Source: Oscillospiraceae bacterium (GTDB lineage: Bacteria; Bacillota; Clostridia; Lachnospirales; Lachnospiraceae). Taken from it: a stretch of DNA of 54,107 nucleotides. The stretch is from NCBI GenBank assembly GCA_021771715.1, contig JAETOO010000022.1:1-54107 (forward strand). The letters run 5' to 3'. The position numbers and the translations under genes are program-made. Under the pieces are notes generated by a model. The model was given only the letters and a program-made list of their open reading frames with translations. It did not search any database and was not told the DNA's origin. The first letter of the stretch is position 1. Each line of letters begins with the position of its first letter. Of the stretch, positions 19,013 through 26,146 are shown one piece after another.

Positions 19013-19984
19013 ATGAAAGCAATGAAAAAATGGATGGCACTTGGACTGGCGGCTGTGACCTGTGCAGCGAGCCTTGCGATGGGCGTATCGGCGGAGGAGA
19101 CGAGCTGGCCGGAGTCCGCGGTATCGATTATCGTACCGGCGAGCGCAGGCGGCGGAACAGACCTTCTGGCGCGTACCTTCGCGGACAAGCTGACAGAGAG
19201 GCTGGGACAGAACTTTGTCGTCGTGAATGTGACGGGAGCAGGCGGATCCAGCGGAATCTCCCAGGTACACGATGCCCAGCCTGACGGAAACACCATCCTG
19301 TTCTTCCACAATGCCATGTTGATCAACAAGGTGACCGGCGTGTCCACGTATTCCTATGATGAGATGATGGCGGGACCGCACGTCGTGACTGACAATGCGA
19401 CCGGTTTCTACGTGAGCGCGGACGCACCGTATCAGACGTATCCGGAGCTGGTCGATTACTGTAAGGAGCATCCGGGCGAGGTGACGATGGGAGTTGAGAC
19501 AGGCGGCTTTACCTACCTGATGGTAAAATCGTTTGAGGCAGCGACCGGCGTGGAGTTCAAGATGGTAGATGTGGGAGGAAATGCAGACAAATGTACGGCG
19601 CTTCTGGGCGGCCATATCGATATCATGCCGAATCAGTACTCTACTGCGAAGGGCTACATTGAGTCCGGGGATTTCACCGCGCTTGGTTTCCCGTCAGAGG
19701 AGCGCAGCGAGGTATACCCGGATGTCCCGACTGCGAAGGAGCAGGGCGTGGACTGGATGTACAGCGGCTATGAGTTTGGCTTCTGGTTCCCGGCCGAGAC
19801 CGATCAGGCGATCGTGGACAAGCTGGATGCGACGGTGAAAGAACTGTTTGACAACAATGAGGTGCAGGAGGATATTCTGACGCTGGGCAATGAGGGCAAC
19901 TATATTGCTCCGGCGGATTACACAGCGCTCTTTGAACAGATCGAGGGAGACTACACGACTCTCTGGGAGGAAGCAAACAAGTAA
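19013..19984 (+). CDS. tctC: TTT transporter solute-binding protein TctC
   Basis: Bug/TctC-family extracytoplasmic binding protein, 323 aa. An N-terminal signal (MKAMKKWMALGLAAVTCAAS, cleavage probably after GVSA) precedes the mature domain starting EETSWPESAVSIIVPASAGG; VTGAGGSSGISQVHDAQPDG is the family's first ligand loop. The only Cys of the signal (AVTC) does not form a good lipobox, so it may be secreted rather than lipid-anchored, unusual for a monoderm. ATG 19013 is preceded by AAGGAGGG; an earlier in-frame ATG (MKEGFQ) overlaps that ribosome binding site and is rejected. A strong terminator follows. Confidence 0.88.
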   Translation: MKAMKKWMALGLAAVTCAASLAMGVSAEETSWPESAVSIIVPASAGGGTDLLARTFADKLTERLGQNFVVVNVTGAGGSSGISQVHDAQPDGNTILFFHNAMLINKVTGVSTYSYDEMMAGPHVVTDNATGFYVSADAPYQTYPELVDYCKEHPGEVTMGVETGGFTYLMVKSFEAATGVEFKMVDVGGNADKCTALLGGHIDIMPNQYSTAKGYIESGDFTALGFPSEERSEVYPDVPTAKEQGVDWMYSGYEFGFWFPAETDQAIVDKLDATVKELFDNNEVQEDILTLGNEGNYIAPADYTALFEQIEGDYTTLWEEANK

Positions 19985-20002
19985 TACAGGTGCTTGCTAT
20001 CC

Positions 20003-20049
20003 GGCCTCCGGGCGGCGGCTATAAGGCTGCCCGCCGCGGAGGCCTTTTT
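20003..20049 (+). terminator. Terminator after tctC
   Basis: GGCCTCCG (20003-20010) with CGGAGGCC, enclosing a second GC-rich pairing, is followed by TTTTT at 20045-20049. Confidence 0.9.
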
Positions 20050-20162
20050 GATACTATGACTTGGCCATTTGGTCACAGACAGGAGCCGTGCAGCGGCGGC
20101 CTGCATGGTCCGGCTGAGTTGTAACTTTATGACAAAGTGCACGAAAAGAGGAGGCTTCAAAA

Positions 20163-21692
20163 ATGGGAAACATAATGAGTCCGTTTATCCGCCTGAACCC
20201 GCAGGACAATGTGATCGTGGCGCGCCGCGATGTGCCGGCCGGCGTGGCGGTCGCAGAGGAGGGCTTTACGACGCGTACGGAGGTGCCCGCAGGCTACAAG
20301 GTGGCGGCGCGGGACATCAGGAAGGGCGAGAAGATTTTAAAGTATAATACGTGCATCGGCTTCGCGGCGGAGGATACGTCGGCAGGTACAATGATGCACA
20401 GCCACAATATTCTGTTTGACCATGTAGACCTCGACTACGCGTACGGGCGCGACTACCATCCGGTGAAGCTGGTTGAGCCTGATAAGCGCGCGACGTTTCA
20501 GGGCTATGTGCGGCCGGACGGTGAGGTCGGCACGAGAAATTATATCGCGGTGATGGTGGCGAGCAACTGCGCAGCGACGGTGGCGCGCAAGATTGCGAAT
20601 TATTTCACAGAAGAACGGCTTGCGGCTTATCCGAATGTCAGCGGAGTCGTCCCGTTCATCACGGGCCTTGGCTGCGGCATGGAGATGACCGGGCCGTTCA
20701 TGGATCTGCTGCGGCGCACGATCATGGGCTATGCGACCAACCCGAATGTAGGCGCGGCGCTTGTCGTGGCGCTTGGCTGTGAGCGGAACAATATCGACGG
20801 CATGTTTGAATTTACGGGGATGAAGGAGAGCGAGACGCTCAAAAAGCTGGTGATCCAGGACGTCGGAGGCACTGCGAAGGCGATCAAGGCCGGCATTGAT
20901 GAGATCACGCGCATGCTTCCGATTGTCAATCGGTGTGAGCGGCAGACGGTGTCGGCGGAGCATCTGCGCATCGCGCTGGAGTGCGGCGGCAGCGACGGAT
21001 TCTCCGGACTGTCTGCGAATCCGGCGCTCGGGCGCGCGGTGGACCGCCTGGTGGAGAACGGAGGCACCGCGATTCTCTCGGAGACGACGGAGATCTTCGG
21101 CGTGGAGTACACGCTGACGCGCCGCGCGAGGACGCCGGAGATCGGGCGGAAGCTGACGGATCACATCGCGTGGTGGCTGAAGTACAATGAGGGCAAGGAC
21201 TGTCAGATCAACGGACGTGTCAGTCCCGGAAATAATAAGGGCGGCCTGGCGAATGTGCTCGAAAAGTCGCTCGGCGGCGTGAAAAAAGGCGGAGAGACAC
21301 CGCTGAATGAAGTCTATGACTATGCGGAGAAGGTGACCGAGCACGGACTCGTATTTATGAATACACCGGGCTATGATCCGGTGGCGACGACCGGACAGGT
21401 GGCTGGCGGAGCGAACATGGTCTGTTTCACGACCGGGCGCGGCTCGTGCTTTGGCGGAGTGCCCTCCCCGGTGCTGAAGCTGGCGAGCAATACCCCGATG
21501 TATGAGCGCATGCAGGGCGATATGGATCTCAACTGCGGGCAGGTGATCGACGGCGAGAAGAGCCTGGATGAGATGGGTGAGATGATTTTCCGGAGGATTC
21601 TGGAGATCGCATCCGGGGACAAGAGCAAGAGTGAGGCACTGGGCGTCGGCGAGGAGGAGTTTGTGCCGTGGCCGATCGGCGTGCTGGCCTGA
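20163..21692 (+). CDS. garD: GarD/UxaA-family sugar-acid dehydratase (galactarate or altronate dehydratase)
   Basis: Single-chain UxaA/GarD-type dehydratase, 509 aa. An N-terminal SAF domain (to about residue 95, HSHNILFDH) is followed by the catalytic region with GYVRPDGEVGTRNYIAVM, FITGLGCGME, ECGGSDGFSGLSANPA and NTPGYDPVATTGQVAGGANM. Length and fusion of the two parts match galactarate dehydratase (GarD, about 523 aa) and altronate dehydratase UxaA. The CdaR-type regulator, the GarL-type aldolase and glycerate kinase favour galactarate, giving 5-keto-4-deoxy-glucarate; altronate cannot be excluded. GGAGG is 8 nt before the ATG. The tctC terminator lies just upstream, so it probably has its own promoter or depends on read-through. 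The IlvD-family gene follows after 118 bp. Confidence 0.8.
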   Translation: MGNIMSPFIRLNPQDNVIVARRDVPAGVAVAEEGFTTRTEVPAGYKVAARDIRKGEKILKYNTCIGFAAEDTSAGTMMHSHNILFDHVDLDYAYGRDYHPVKLVEPDKRATFQGYVRPDGEVGTRNYIAVMVASNCAATVARKIANYFTEERLAAYPNVSGVVPFITGLGCGMEMTGPFMDLLRRTIMGYATNPNVGAALVVALGCERNNIDGMFEFTGMKESETLKKLVIQDVGGTAKAIKAGIDEITRMLPIVNRCERQTVSAEHLRIALECGGSDGFSGLSANPALGRAVDRLVENGGTAILSETTEIFGVEYTLTRRARTPEIGRKLTDHIAWWLKYNEGKDCQINGRVSPGNNKGGLANVLEKSLGGVKKGGETPLNEVYDYAEKVTEHGLVFMNTPGYDPVATTGQVAGGANMVCFTTGRGSCFGGVPSPVLKLASNTPMYERMQGDMDLNCGQVIDGEKSLDEMGEMIFRRILEIASGDKSKSEALGVGEEEFVPWPIGVLA

Positions 21693-21810
21693 GAAGAGGG
21701 CGGCAGGTTCAAGGGCGAGAGATCTGTAAAGCGCAGCAGATCTTGTCGATGAAGGGTGGAAAGGAGTTACGGTTCAGCCGAGGGCCGGACTGTAACGGAA
21801 AGGATACTGT

Positions 21811-23502
21811 ATGGAGAAGGAAGCGTTTTGCTACAAGGATTCCGCTCTGCGCAGCAGCGAGCTGACGAACGGGCTGCAGCGCACGGGGCAGAGAGCGCTG
21901 CTGTATGCGACCGGGATGGACAGAGAGGACATGAAAAAGCCCTTTGTCGCGGTGATCAATTCGTTCAGCGAGATAGTGCCGGGCCATATGCACATGCGGG
22001 AGATCGCGGAGCAGGTCAAGGCAGGCATCTGGGAGGGCGGCGGAGTCCCAAGGGAGACCGGGACGATTGCGATCTGCGACGGGCTCTGTCAGGGGCACTG
22101 CGGCATGCGCTACCCGCTGCCGAGCCGTGACCTGATCGCGGATTCCATTGAGATGGTGGCGGAGGCGCATCACTTTGACGCGATGGTGCTGATCCCGGGC
22201 TGTGATAAGATTATTCCGGGGATGCTGATGGCGGCCGCGCGCGTGAATATCCCTGCGATCGTCGTGACCGGCGGGCCGATGCTGCCGGGCAATGTAGACG
22301 GCAACGACCTGTTTTGCTCGAGCGAGCTCAGAGAGTACCCCGGGCGCGTGGAGCGGGGCAGGATGACGCCGGAGGAGATGGGGCGGGCTGAGGAGGCCGC
22401 GCTTCCGACCGCAGGGAGCTGTGCGCATCTGGGGACAGCCAATTCCATGTGTATGCTGACGGAGGTGCTCGGAATGGCGCTTCCCGGCAACGGCACGGCG
22501 CCCGCGGTCTCGAACCGCAGAAAACGCATTGCGAAGCAAAGCGGACGGCGCGTGATGGAATTGCTGCGGGAGGGCCTCACGCCGCGCCGGATTCTCACGC
22601 GCGAGGCGTTGCTGAACGGCATCGCGGGTGCAATGGCGACCGGGGCCTCGACGAATCTGGTGCTGCATCTGATGGCGATTGCACATGAGGCAGGTGTGGC
22701 GCTCTCGCTGGAGGATTTTGACGAGATCAGTCGGCGCGTGCCGTTTCTCTGCAATCTACAGCCGTCCGGAACGTACCCGATTGTGTCTCTGGATGCCAAC
22801 GGAGGAATCCTGTCGGTGATGAAAAATGTGGAGAGTGAGCTGCACAAGGAGGCTCTGACCGTGACCGGAAAGACCGTCGGGGAGCTGCTCGAGGAGGTCG
22901 CGCCGGTGGAGAACGATGTGATCCGCACGATGGAGCATCCGCAGAGAGCGGAGGGCGGGATCGCGGTTCTGCGCGGGAATCTAGCGCCGGACGGCGCGGT
23001 GGTAAAGCAGTCCGGCGTGAGGCCGTCGATGTATCATTTCACGGGCCGGGCGCGCGTGTTCTCCTCAATGGAGGAGGCCGACGCGGCGATCAGCGCGGGC
23101 TCCGTCGGCAAGGGGACGGTGATCGTGATTCGCTACGAGGGTCCTAAGGGCGGCCCTGGCATGCGGGAGATGCTCTCGACGACCGCGCTCATCATGGGAA
23201 GAGGCATGGATGAGGACTGCGCGCTCGTGACGGATGGCAGATTTTCCGGGGCGACGCACGGGCCGTGTATCGGGCATGTCTCCCCGGAGGCCGCTGCGGG
23301 CGGACCGATCGCATTTGTCCGGGATGGGGACGAGATCGAGATTGATATCGAGAACCGCAGCCTCATGTGGCATGTCGACGAGGCAGAGCTCGCGCGCCGC
23401 CGCGAGGGCTGGCGCCCGCTGGTGAAGGCGCAGGGCCCTGCGCTGAAAAAATACGCGGCGCATGTGAGTTCGGCGGATAAAGGAGCGATTATCGAGATTT
23501 AG
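21811..23502 (+). CDS. IlvD/Edd-family dehydratase (dihydroxy-acid or sugar-acid dehydratase)
   Basis: Iron-sulfur dehydratase of the IlvD/Edd family, 563 aa. Candidate cluster and metal ligands are CDG (Cys89), GCDK (Cys131) and GSCAHL (Cys204). The position that holds the first cluster Cys in many members is a Gly here (INSFSEIVPGHMHM), as in the archaeal/clostridial VPGH branch. The genome context (GarD-type gene, TTT transporter, CdaR) argues for a sugar-acid substrate rather than valine/isoleucine synthesis, and no ilv genes are near. It may dehydrate an aldonate or a diacid stereoisomer not handled by GarD. The ribosome binding site is GGAAAGG. A hairpin terminator lies 67 bp after the stop. 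Confidence 0.85.
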   Translation: MEKEAFCYKDSALRSSELTNGLQRTGQRALLYATGMDREDMKKPFVAVINSFSEIVPGHMHMREIAEQVKAGIWEGGGVPRETGTIAICDGLCQGHCGMRYPLPSRDLIADSIEMVAEAHHFDAMVLIPGCDKIIPGMLMAAARVNIPAIVVTGGPMLPGNVDGNDLFCSSELREYPGRVERGRMTPEEMGRAEEAALPTAGSCAHLGTANSMCMLTEVLGMALPGNGTAPAVSNRRKRIAKQSGRRVMELLREGLTPRRILTREALLNGIAGAMATGASTNLVLHLMAIAHEAGVALSLEDFDEISRRVPFLCNLQPSGTYPIVSLDANGGILSVMKNVESELHKEALTVTGKTVGELLEEVAPVENDVIRTMEHPQRAEGGIAVLRGNLAPDGAVVKQSGVRPSMYHFTGRARVFSSMEEADAAISAGSVGKGTVIVIRYEGPKGGPGMREMLSTTALIMGRGMDEDCALVTDGRFSGATHGPCIGHVSPEAAAGGPIAFVRDGDEIEIDIENRSLMWHVDEAELARRREGWRPLVKAQGPALKKYAAHVSSADKGAIIEI

Positions 23503-23569
23503 ATGCCGGAATGACAGGAGATACATATTATTTGGATGTTCAGATCCGTATAAACAAGAACAATTTCTA

Positions 23570-23600
23570 CAAAGCATCGGGTTTCCGGTGCTTTTGTTTA
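23570..23600 (+). terminator. Terminator after the IlvD/Edd gene
   Basis: CAAAGCATCGG (23570-23580) pairs with CCGGTGCTTTTG (23585-23596) around a GTTT loop; T-rich sequence follows. Confidence 0.75.
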
Positions 23601-23675
23601 TAGTGCAGCAGTAACCACGTGTTCTTTCGTTCCACTATATAGATGGAATCACCAGTGACAGATCAGGAGGCGTGA

Positions 23676-23807
23676 AGATGGACAGGCAGGAATTTCGAGG
23701 ATGCCATCGAGGCGCCCGTCAAAGTCCTGGCAGAGCGCAGATATCTGCTGCCGTACAGCGGAGCTTCCCTGCTTCCGACGACGTATGTGGTGCTGAAAGG
23801 GGAATGA
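23676..23807 (+). pseudogene. Remnant of an unidentified coding region (C-terminal fragment)
   Basis: A short open stretch ends FEDAIEAPVKVLAERRY... SLLPTTYVVLKGE and a TGA at 23805. It reads like the natural C-terminus of a larger protein with no matching upstream part. An ATG at 23678 with GGAGG before it is in a different frame, so the fragment is frameshifted or decapitated. The following bases contain an 11-bp tandem duplication (GGGGAATGAAA twice). The family was not recognised. Confidence 0.35.
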
Positions 23808-23965
23808 AAGGGGAATGAAAGGAGCGATCGGTTGTAAACGAGGAATGGGGCAAGCCATCAGCGGCGCACGTTTCTAACGGGGGAAAGTCGTGTGTTCTGC
23901 AAGCTGTCAACAGCTTGTTATCCACTTACGGACACTTTGGGAAAACCGGACTTCCGTGGGAGGAA

Positions 23966-23996
23966 TAAAACAGGCTCCCGATGGTTGGGAGCCTGT
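23966..23996 (-). terminator. Terminator of the toxin-like gene
   Basis: On the minus strand CAGGCTCCC and GGGAGCCTG (23971-23979 and 23987-23995) form a 9-bp stem with a 7-nt loop, followed by TTTTATT. It lies just after the stop codon of the minus-strand gene. Confidence 0.8.
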
Positions 23997-24006
23997 GAAA
24001 TAGAAA

Positions 24007-24456
24007 TTAATCGTTAGAGAAAAGTTGAGAGAGAAGGTAATCAATATCCGTTGAGAATTGTGGGTGATGCCCTTTGGCGTATGCGTCAAGATATGCCTGA
24101 CAGTCATCCACGATTATTTTTGTGTTTTTATCAATGATGGTTTGAATCAGTGTGGCGAATTGATTGCCATCGGTACGATACCTTCTAAGATATTGTTTGG
24201 TAACAGGAAACATTTTTATGTAATGCAGGCCATGTCTGTTTTTGGGGCGTGTAGTAGGTCTGGGAGGCAAGGCAAAATACTGATCTTTTGGTGCAGCAGC
24301 AGGAATGTTGGAACGAATCGGAACGGCAAAATCGTATTTCTTTTCTTTGTACTTCAAACGAATTACAAGTACATAGGGGCGTTTGGATTTTGTAAGAACT
24401 TCCGGATCGTTTTTATATTTATCAAAAAGTGTTGTGTCTATGGAAACAAGCCTCAT
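24007..24456 (-). CDS. ToxN/AbiQ-like protein (candidate type III toxin)
   Basis: A 149-aa basic protein. Order and spacing of elements resemble the ToxN/AbiQ/TenpN endoribonuclease fold of type III toxin-antitoxin systems: an N-terminal short beta segment MRLVSIDTTLFDKY, then KRPYVLVIRLKYKEKKYDFAVPI, the middle GLHYIKMFPV strand, a long helix (TLIQTIIDKNTKIIVDDCQ), and a C-terminal STDIDYLLSQL. This is a fold-level judgement, not a motif match. The ATG at 24456 has GGGAGG 11 nt upstream; a longer frame to 24501 starts inside a hairpin. The gene is A+T-rich, alone on the minus strand, and flanked by remnants, which suggests a mobile origin. The promoter at 24648-24620 and a hairpin between it and the gene resemble type III operon order. 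Confidence 0.6.
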   Translation of the reverse strand: MRLVSIDTTLFDKYKNDPEVLTKSKRPYVLVIRLKYKEKKYDFAVPIRSNIPAAAPKDQYFALPPRPTTRPKNRHGLHYIKMFPVTKQYLRRYRTDGNQFATLIQTIIDKNTKIIVDDCQAYLDAYAKGHHPQFSTDIDYLLSQLFSND

Positions 24457-24475
24457 AACAATGATATCCTCCCGT

Positions 24476-24508
24476 GAAACAAAGGGCCTGCCTTGCGGCA
24501 AGCCCTTC
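24476..24508 (-). terminator. Hairpin/terminator just upstream of the toxin-like gene
   Basis: On the minus strand AAGGGCTTGCC and GGCAGGCCCTT (24482-24507) pair around GCAA and are followed by TGTTT. In type III toxin-antitoxin operons a terminator at this position sets the ratio of RNA to toxin; it could equally be the old terminator of the recombinase remnant. Confidence 0.65.
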
Positions 24509-24613
24509 TACAAGTAAGCGATATTCTACGCTTTGCAGCACCCCGTCGCTTGCGGAAGCGAAACATACACGTTCATGATATTCTTGCCGTCATGACCGGC
24601 GAGCACTTGGCTC
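24509..24613 (-). ncRNA. Candidate antitoxin RNA (tentative)
   Basis: About 105 nt between the minus-strand promoter and the hairpin. It holds two imperfect repeats with AGAATATC and GTGCT boxes 57-65 nt apart and a CGCTTCCGCAAGCG stem-loop. Type III antitoxins are short tandem-repeat RNAs in this position. The same stretch also reads as a recombinase C-terminus, so the RNA call is weak. Confidence 0.25.
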
Positions 24614-24615
24614 AC
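24526..24615 (-). pseudogene. Tyrosine recombinase C-terminal remnant
   Basis: One frame reads VSQVLAGHDGKNIMNVYVSL and ends in TAG at 24526. The pattern L-x-GH-(8)-NVYV resembles the end of phage-type integrases (box II GH and the tyrosine). Only about 28 codons remain; upstream is a promoter-like sequence rather than the rest of the gene. It suggests that this AT-rich patch is the scar of an integrated element. Confidence 0.4.
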
Positions 24616-24619
24616 TATT

Positions 24620-24648
24620 ATTATACTCAAATAGCGCCGAGATAGCAA
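24620..24648 (-). promoter_or_regulatory. Promoter upstream of the toxin-like gene
   Basis: On the minus strand TTGCTA (24648-24643) and TATAAT (24625-24620) are separated by 17 bp. Confidence 0.6.
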
Positions 24649-24705
24649 CAGATAGAACAAATTTTTTGGGGATAGGAGTGGGAAGATTCAGGGTTATATG
24701 GTAGA

Positions 24706-24822
24706 ATGAAATCCGGTGGCAGATTTGAAGTAAAAGTATACATGAAAGATGATACTCTTAACAGCAATCTTGTTGAAATCTCGCAGGCACTACTGGAGGC
24801 AGAGCGCGAGAAGGACAGATGA
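24706..24822 (+). CDS. Small ORF or gene remnant before sbcD
   Basis: A 38-codon frame starting MKSGGRFEVKVYMKDD and ending ALLEAEREKDR. It has no clear ribosome binding site (AGGAG is about 28 nt away) and no recognised family. It may be a fragment; its A+T content matches the neighbouring scar. Confidence 0.2.
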   Translation: MKSGGRFEVKVYMKDDTLNSNLVEISQALLEAEREKDR

Positions 24823-24875
24823 AAATAGATTACAAATATGTGCATTCATTACGGCGAAAAAGTGAGGCGGGACAG

Positions 24876-26012
24876 ATGAAATTTTTTCACATTTCGGATC
24901 TGCATATCGGGAAGCGTGTGAATGGGTTTTCGATGCTGGAGGATCAGCGGTGGATCCTCGGACAGATCCTAGAGCTGGCCGGGGAGGAGCAGCCGGACGG
25001 CGTTTTGATCGCGGGAGACCTCTATGACAAGCAGCTCCCGTCGGCGGAGGCGGTGCAGCTTGTCGACGATTTCCTGTACGGTTTTGTGGAGCGTGGCATC
25101 CCGGTCTTTGCCGTCAGCGGCAACCATGACAGCGCGGAGCGCGTCGCGTACGGGGCGCGGATGCTGGAGCGCTCCGGCCTCTATCTGTCCCGCGTGTTTG
25201 ACGGGACGCTGCAGTGCGTGCCGTTCGTGTCAAAGAGTGGCGAGCGCGCCGCCATCTATTTGCTGCCGTTCGTGCGTCCATCGTCGGTGCGCCGTTTCTT
25301 CCCGGATGAGGAGATCACGACGACACAGCAGGCGGTCGAGGAGATCCTGGAGCACACAGAGCTGTCAAAAGATTGCGTGAACATCCTCGTGATGCACCAG
25401 TTCATGTTGGGGGCAGTCAGCTGCGAGTCGGAGGAGCTCTCAGTCGGAGGCTCGGATCAGGTCGACGCGAGCCTCACAGAAGCGTTTGACTATGTTGCCC
25501 TGGGGCATCTGCACGGGCCGCAGAGAGTCGGGCGGGAGACGGCGCGGTACTGCGGGTCTCCGCTCAAGTATTCCTTTTCCGAGGCGACACAGAAGAAATC
25601 CGTGACGGTGGTGGAGATCGGGAGCGAAAATTGCGTCAAAATCCGCACCCTCCCCCTGACACCGCTGCACGATCTGCGGGAGATCCGCGGGCCGATCGGG
25701 GAGCTGCTCTCGCCTGAGGTCGCAGCTGCCGCGAATCCGGAGGATTACCTGCACGTGACACTGACGGACGAGGGAGAGGTGCTGGATGCGATCGGGCGGC
25801 TGCGGGCAGTCTACCCGAATATCATGCGCCTCGACTTTGCGAGGAAGGAGTCGCAGGAACTGCATGAGGAGGAACTGCGGCTCGGGGAGAAGAGTCCGCA
25901 GGAGCTGTTCGCGGAGTTTTTTGAGAAGCAGTACGGCACGGCGCTGACAGAGGAGCAGCGTCAGATGGCGGACGGAATCTGGCGCAGGCTCGGGGAGACG
26001 GAACAGAATTGA
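24876..26012 (+). CDS. sbcD: Exonuclease subunit SbcD
   Basis: Mre11-family nuclease subunit of SbcCD, which opens DNA hairpins and degrades double-strand ends. Metal-binding phosphoesterase motifs are present: MKFFHISDLHIGK, IAGDLYDKQLPS, VSGNHDSAER, LVMHQFM and ALGHLHGPQ. The 378-aa length is typical. ATG 24876 is used because homology begins there and GAGGCGGGA lies before it; the frame is open to 24819. The sbcC gene follows after 134 bp. That gap holds an imperfect direct duplication of about 24 bp (26010 and 26063). Confidence 0.93.
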   Translation: MKFFHISDLHIGKRVNGFSMLEDQRWILGQILELAGEEQPDGVLIAGDLYDKQLPSAEAVQLVDDFLYGFVERGIPVFAVSGNHDSAERVAYGARMLERSGLYLSRVFDGTLQCVPFVSKSGERAAIYLLPFVRPSSVRRFFPDEEITTTQQAVEEILEHTELSKDCVNILVMHQFMLGAVSCESEELSVGGSDQVDASLTEAFDYVALGHLHGPQRVGRETARYCGSPLKYSFSEATQKKSVTVVEIGSENCVKIRTLPLTPLHDLREIRGPIGELLSPEVAAAANPEDYLHVTLTDEGEVLDAIGRLRAVYPNIMRLDFARKESQELHEEELRLGEKSPQELFAEFFEKQYGTALTEEQRQMADGIWRRLGETEQN

Positions 26013-26146
26013 GGCAGAAGGCGGAAATGATAGAACCCGACTGTGCAGAGGAAGAAACGTCATTGAGGCAGAGAGCGGAAACTGACGGAGTGGGAAGCGG
26101 TCGGGATAGAGATACAGAAAAATCACGGGAAGGCAGGTGAGCGGGT

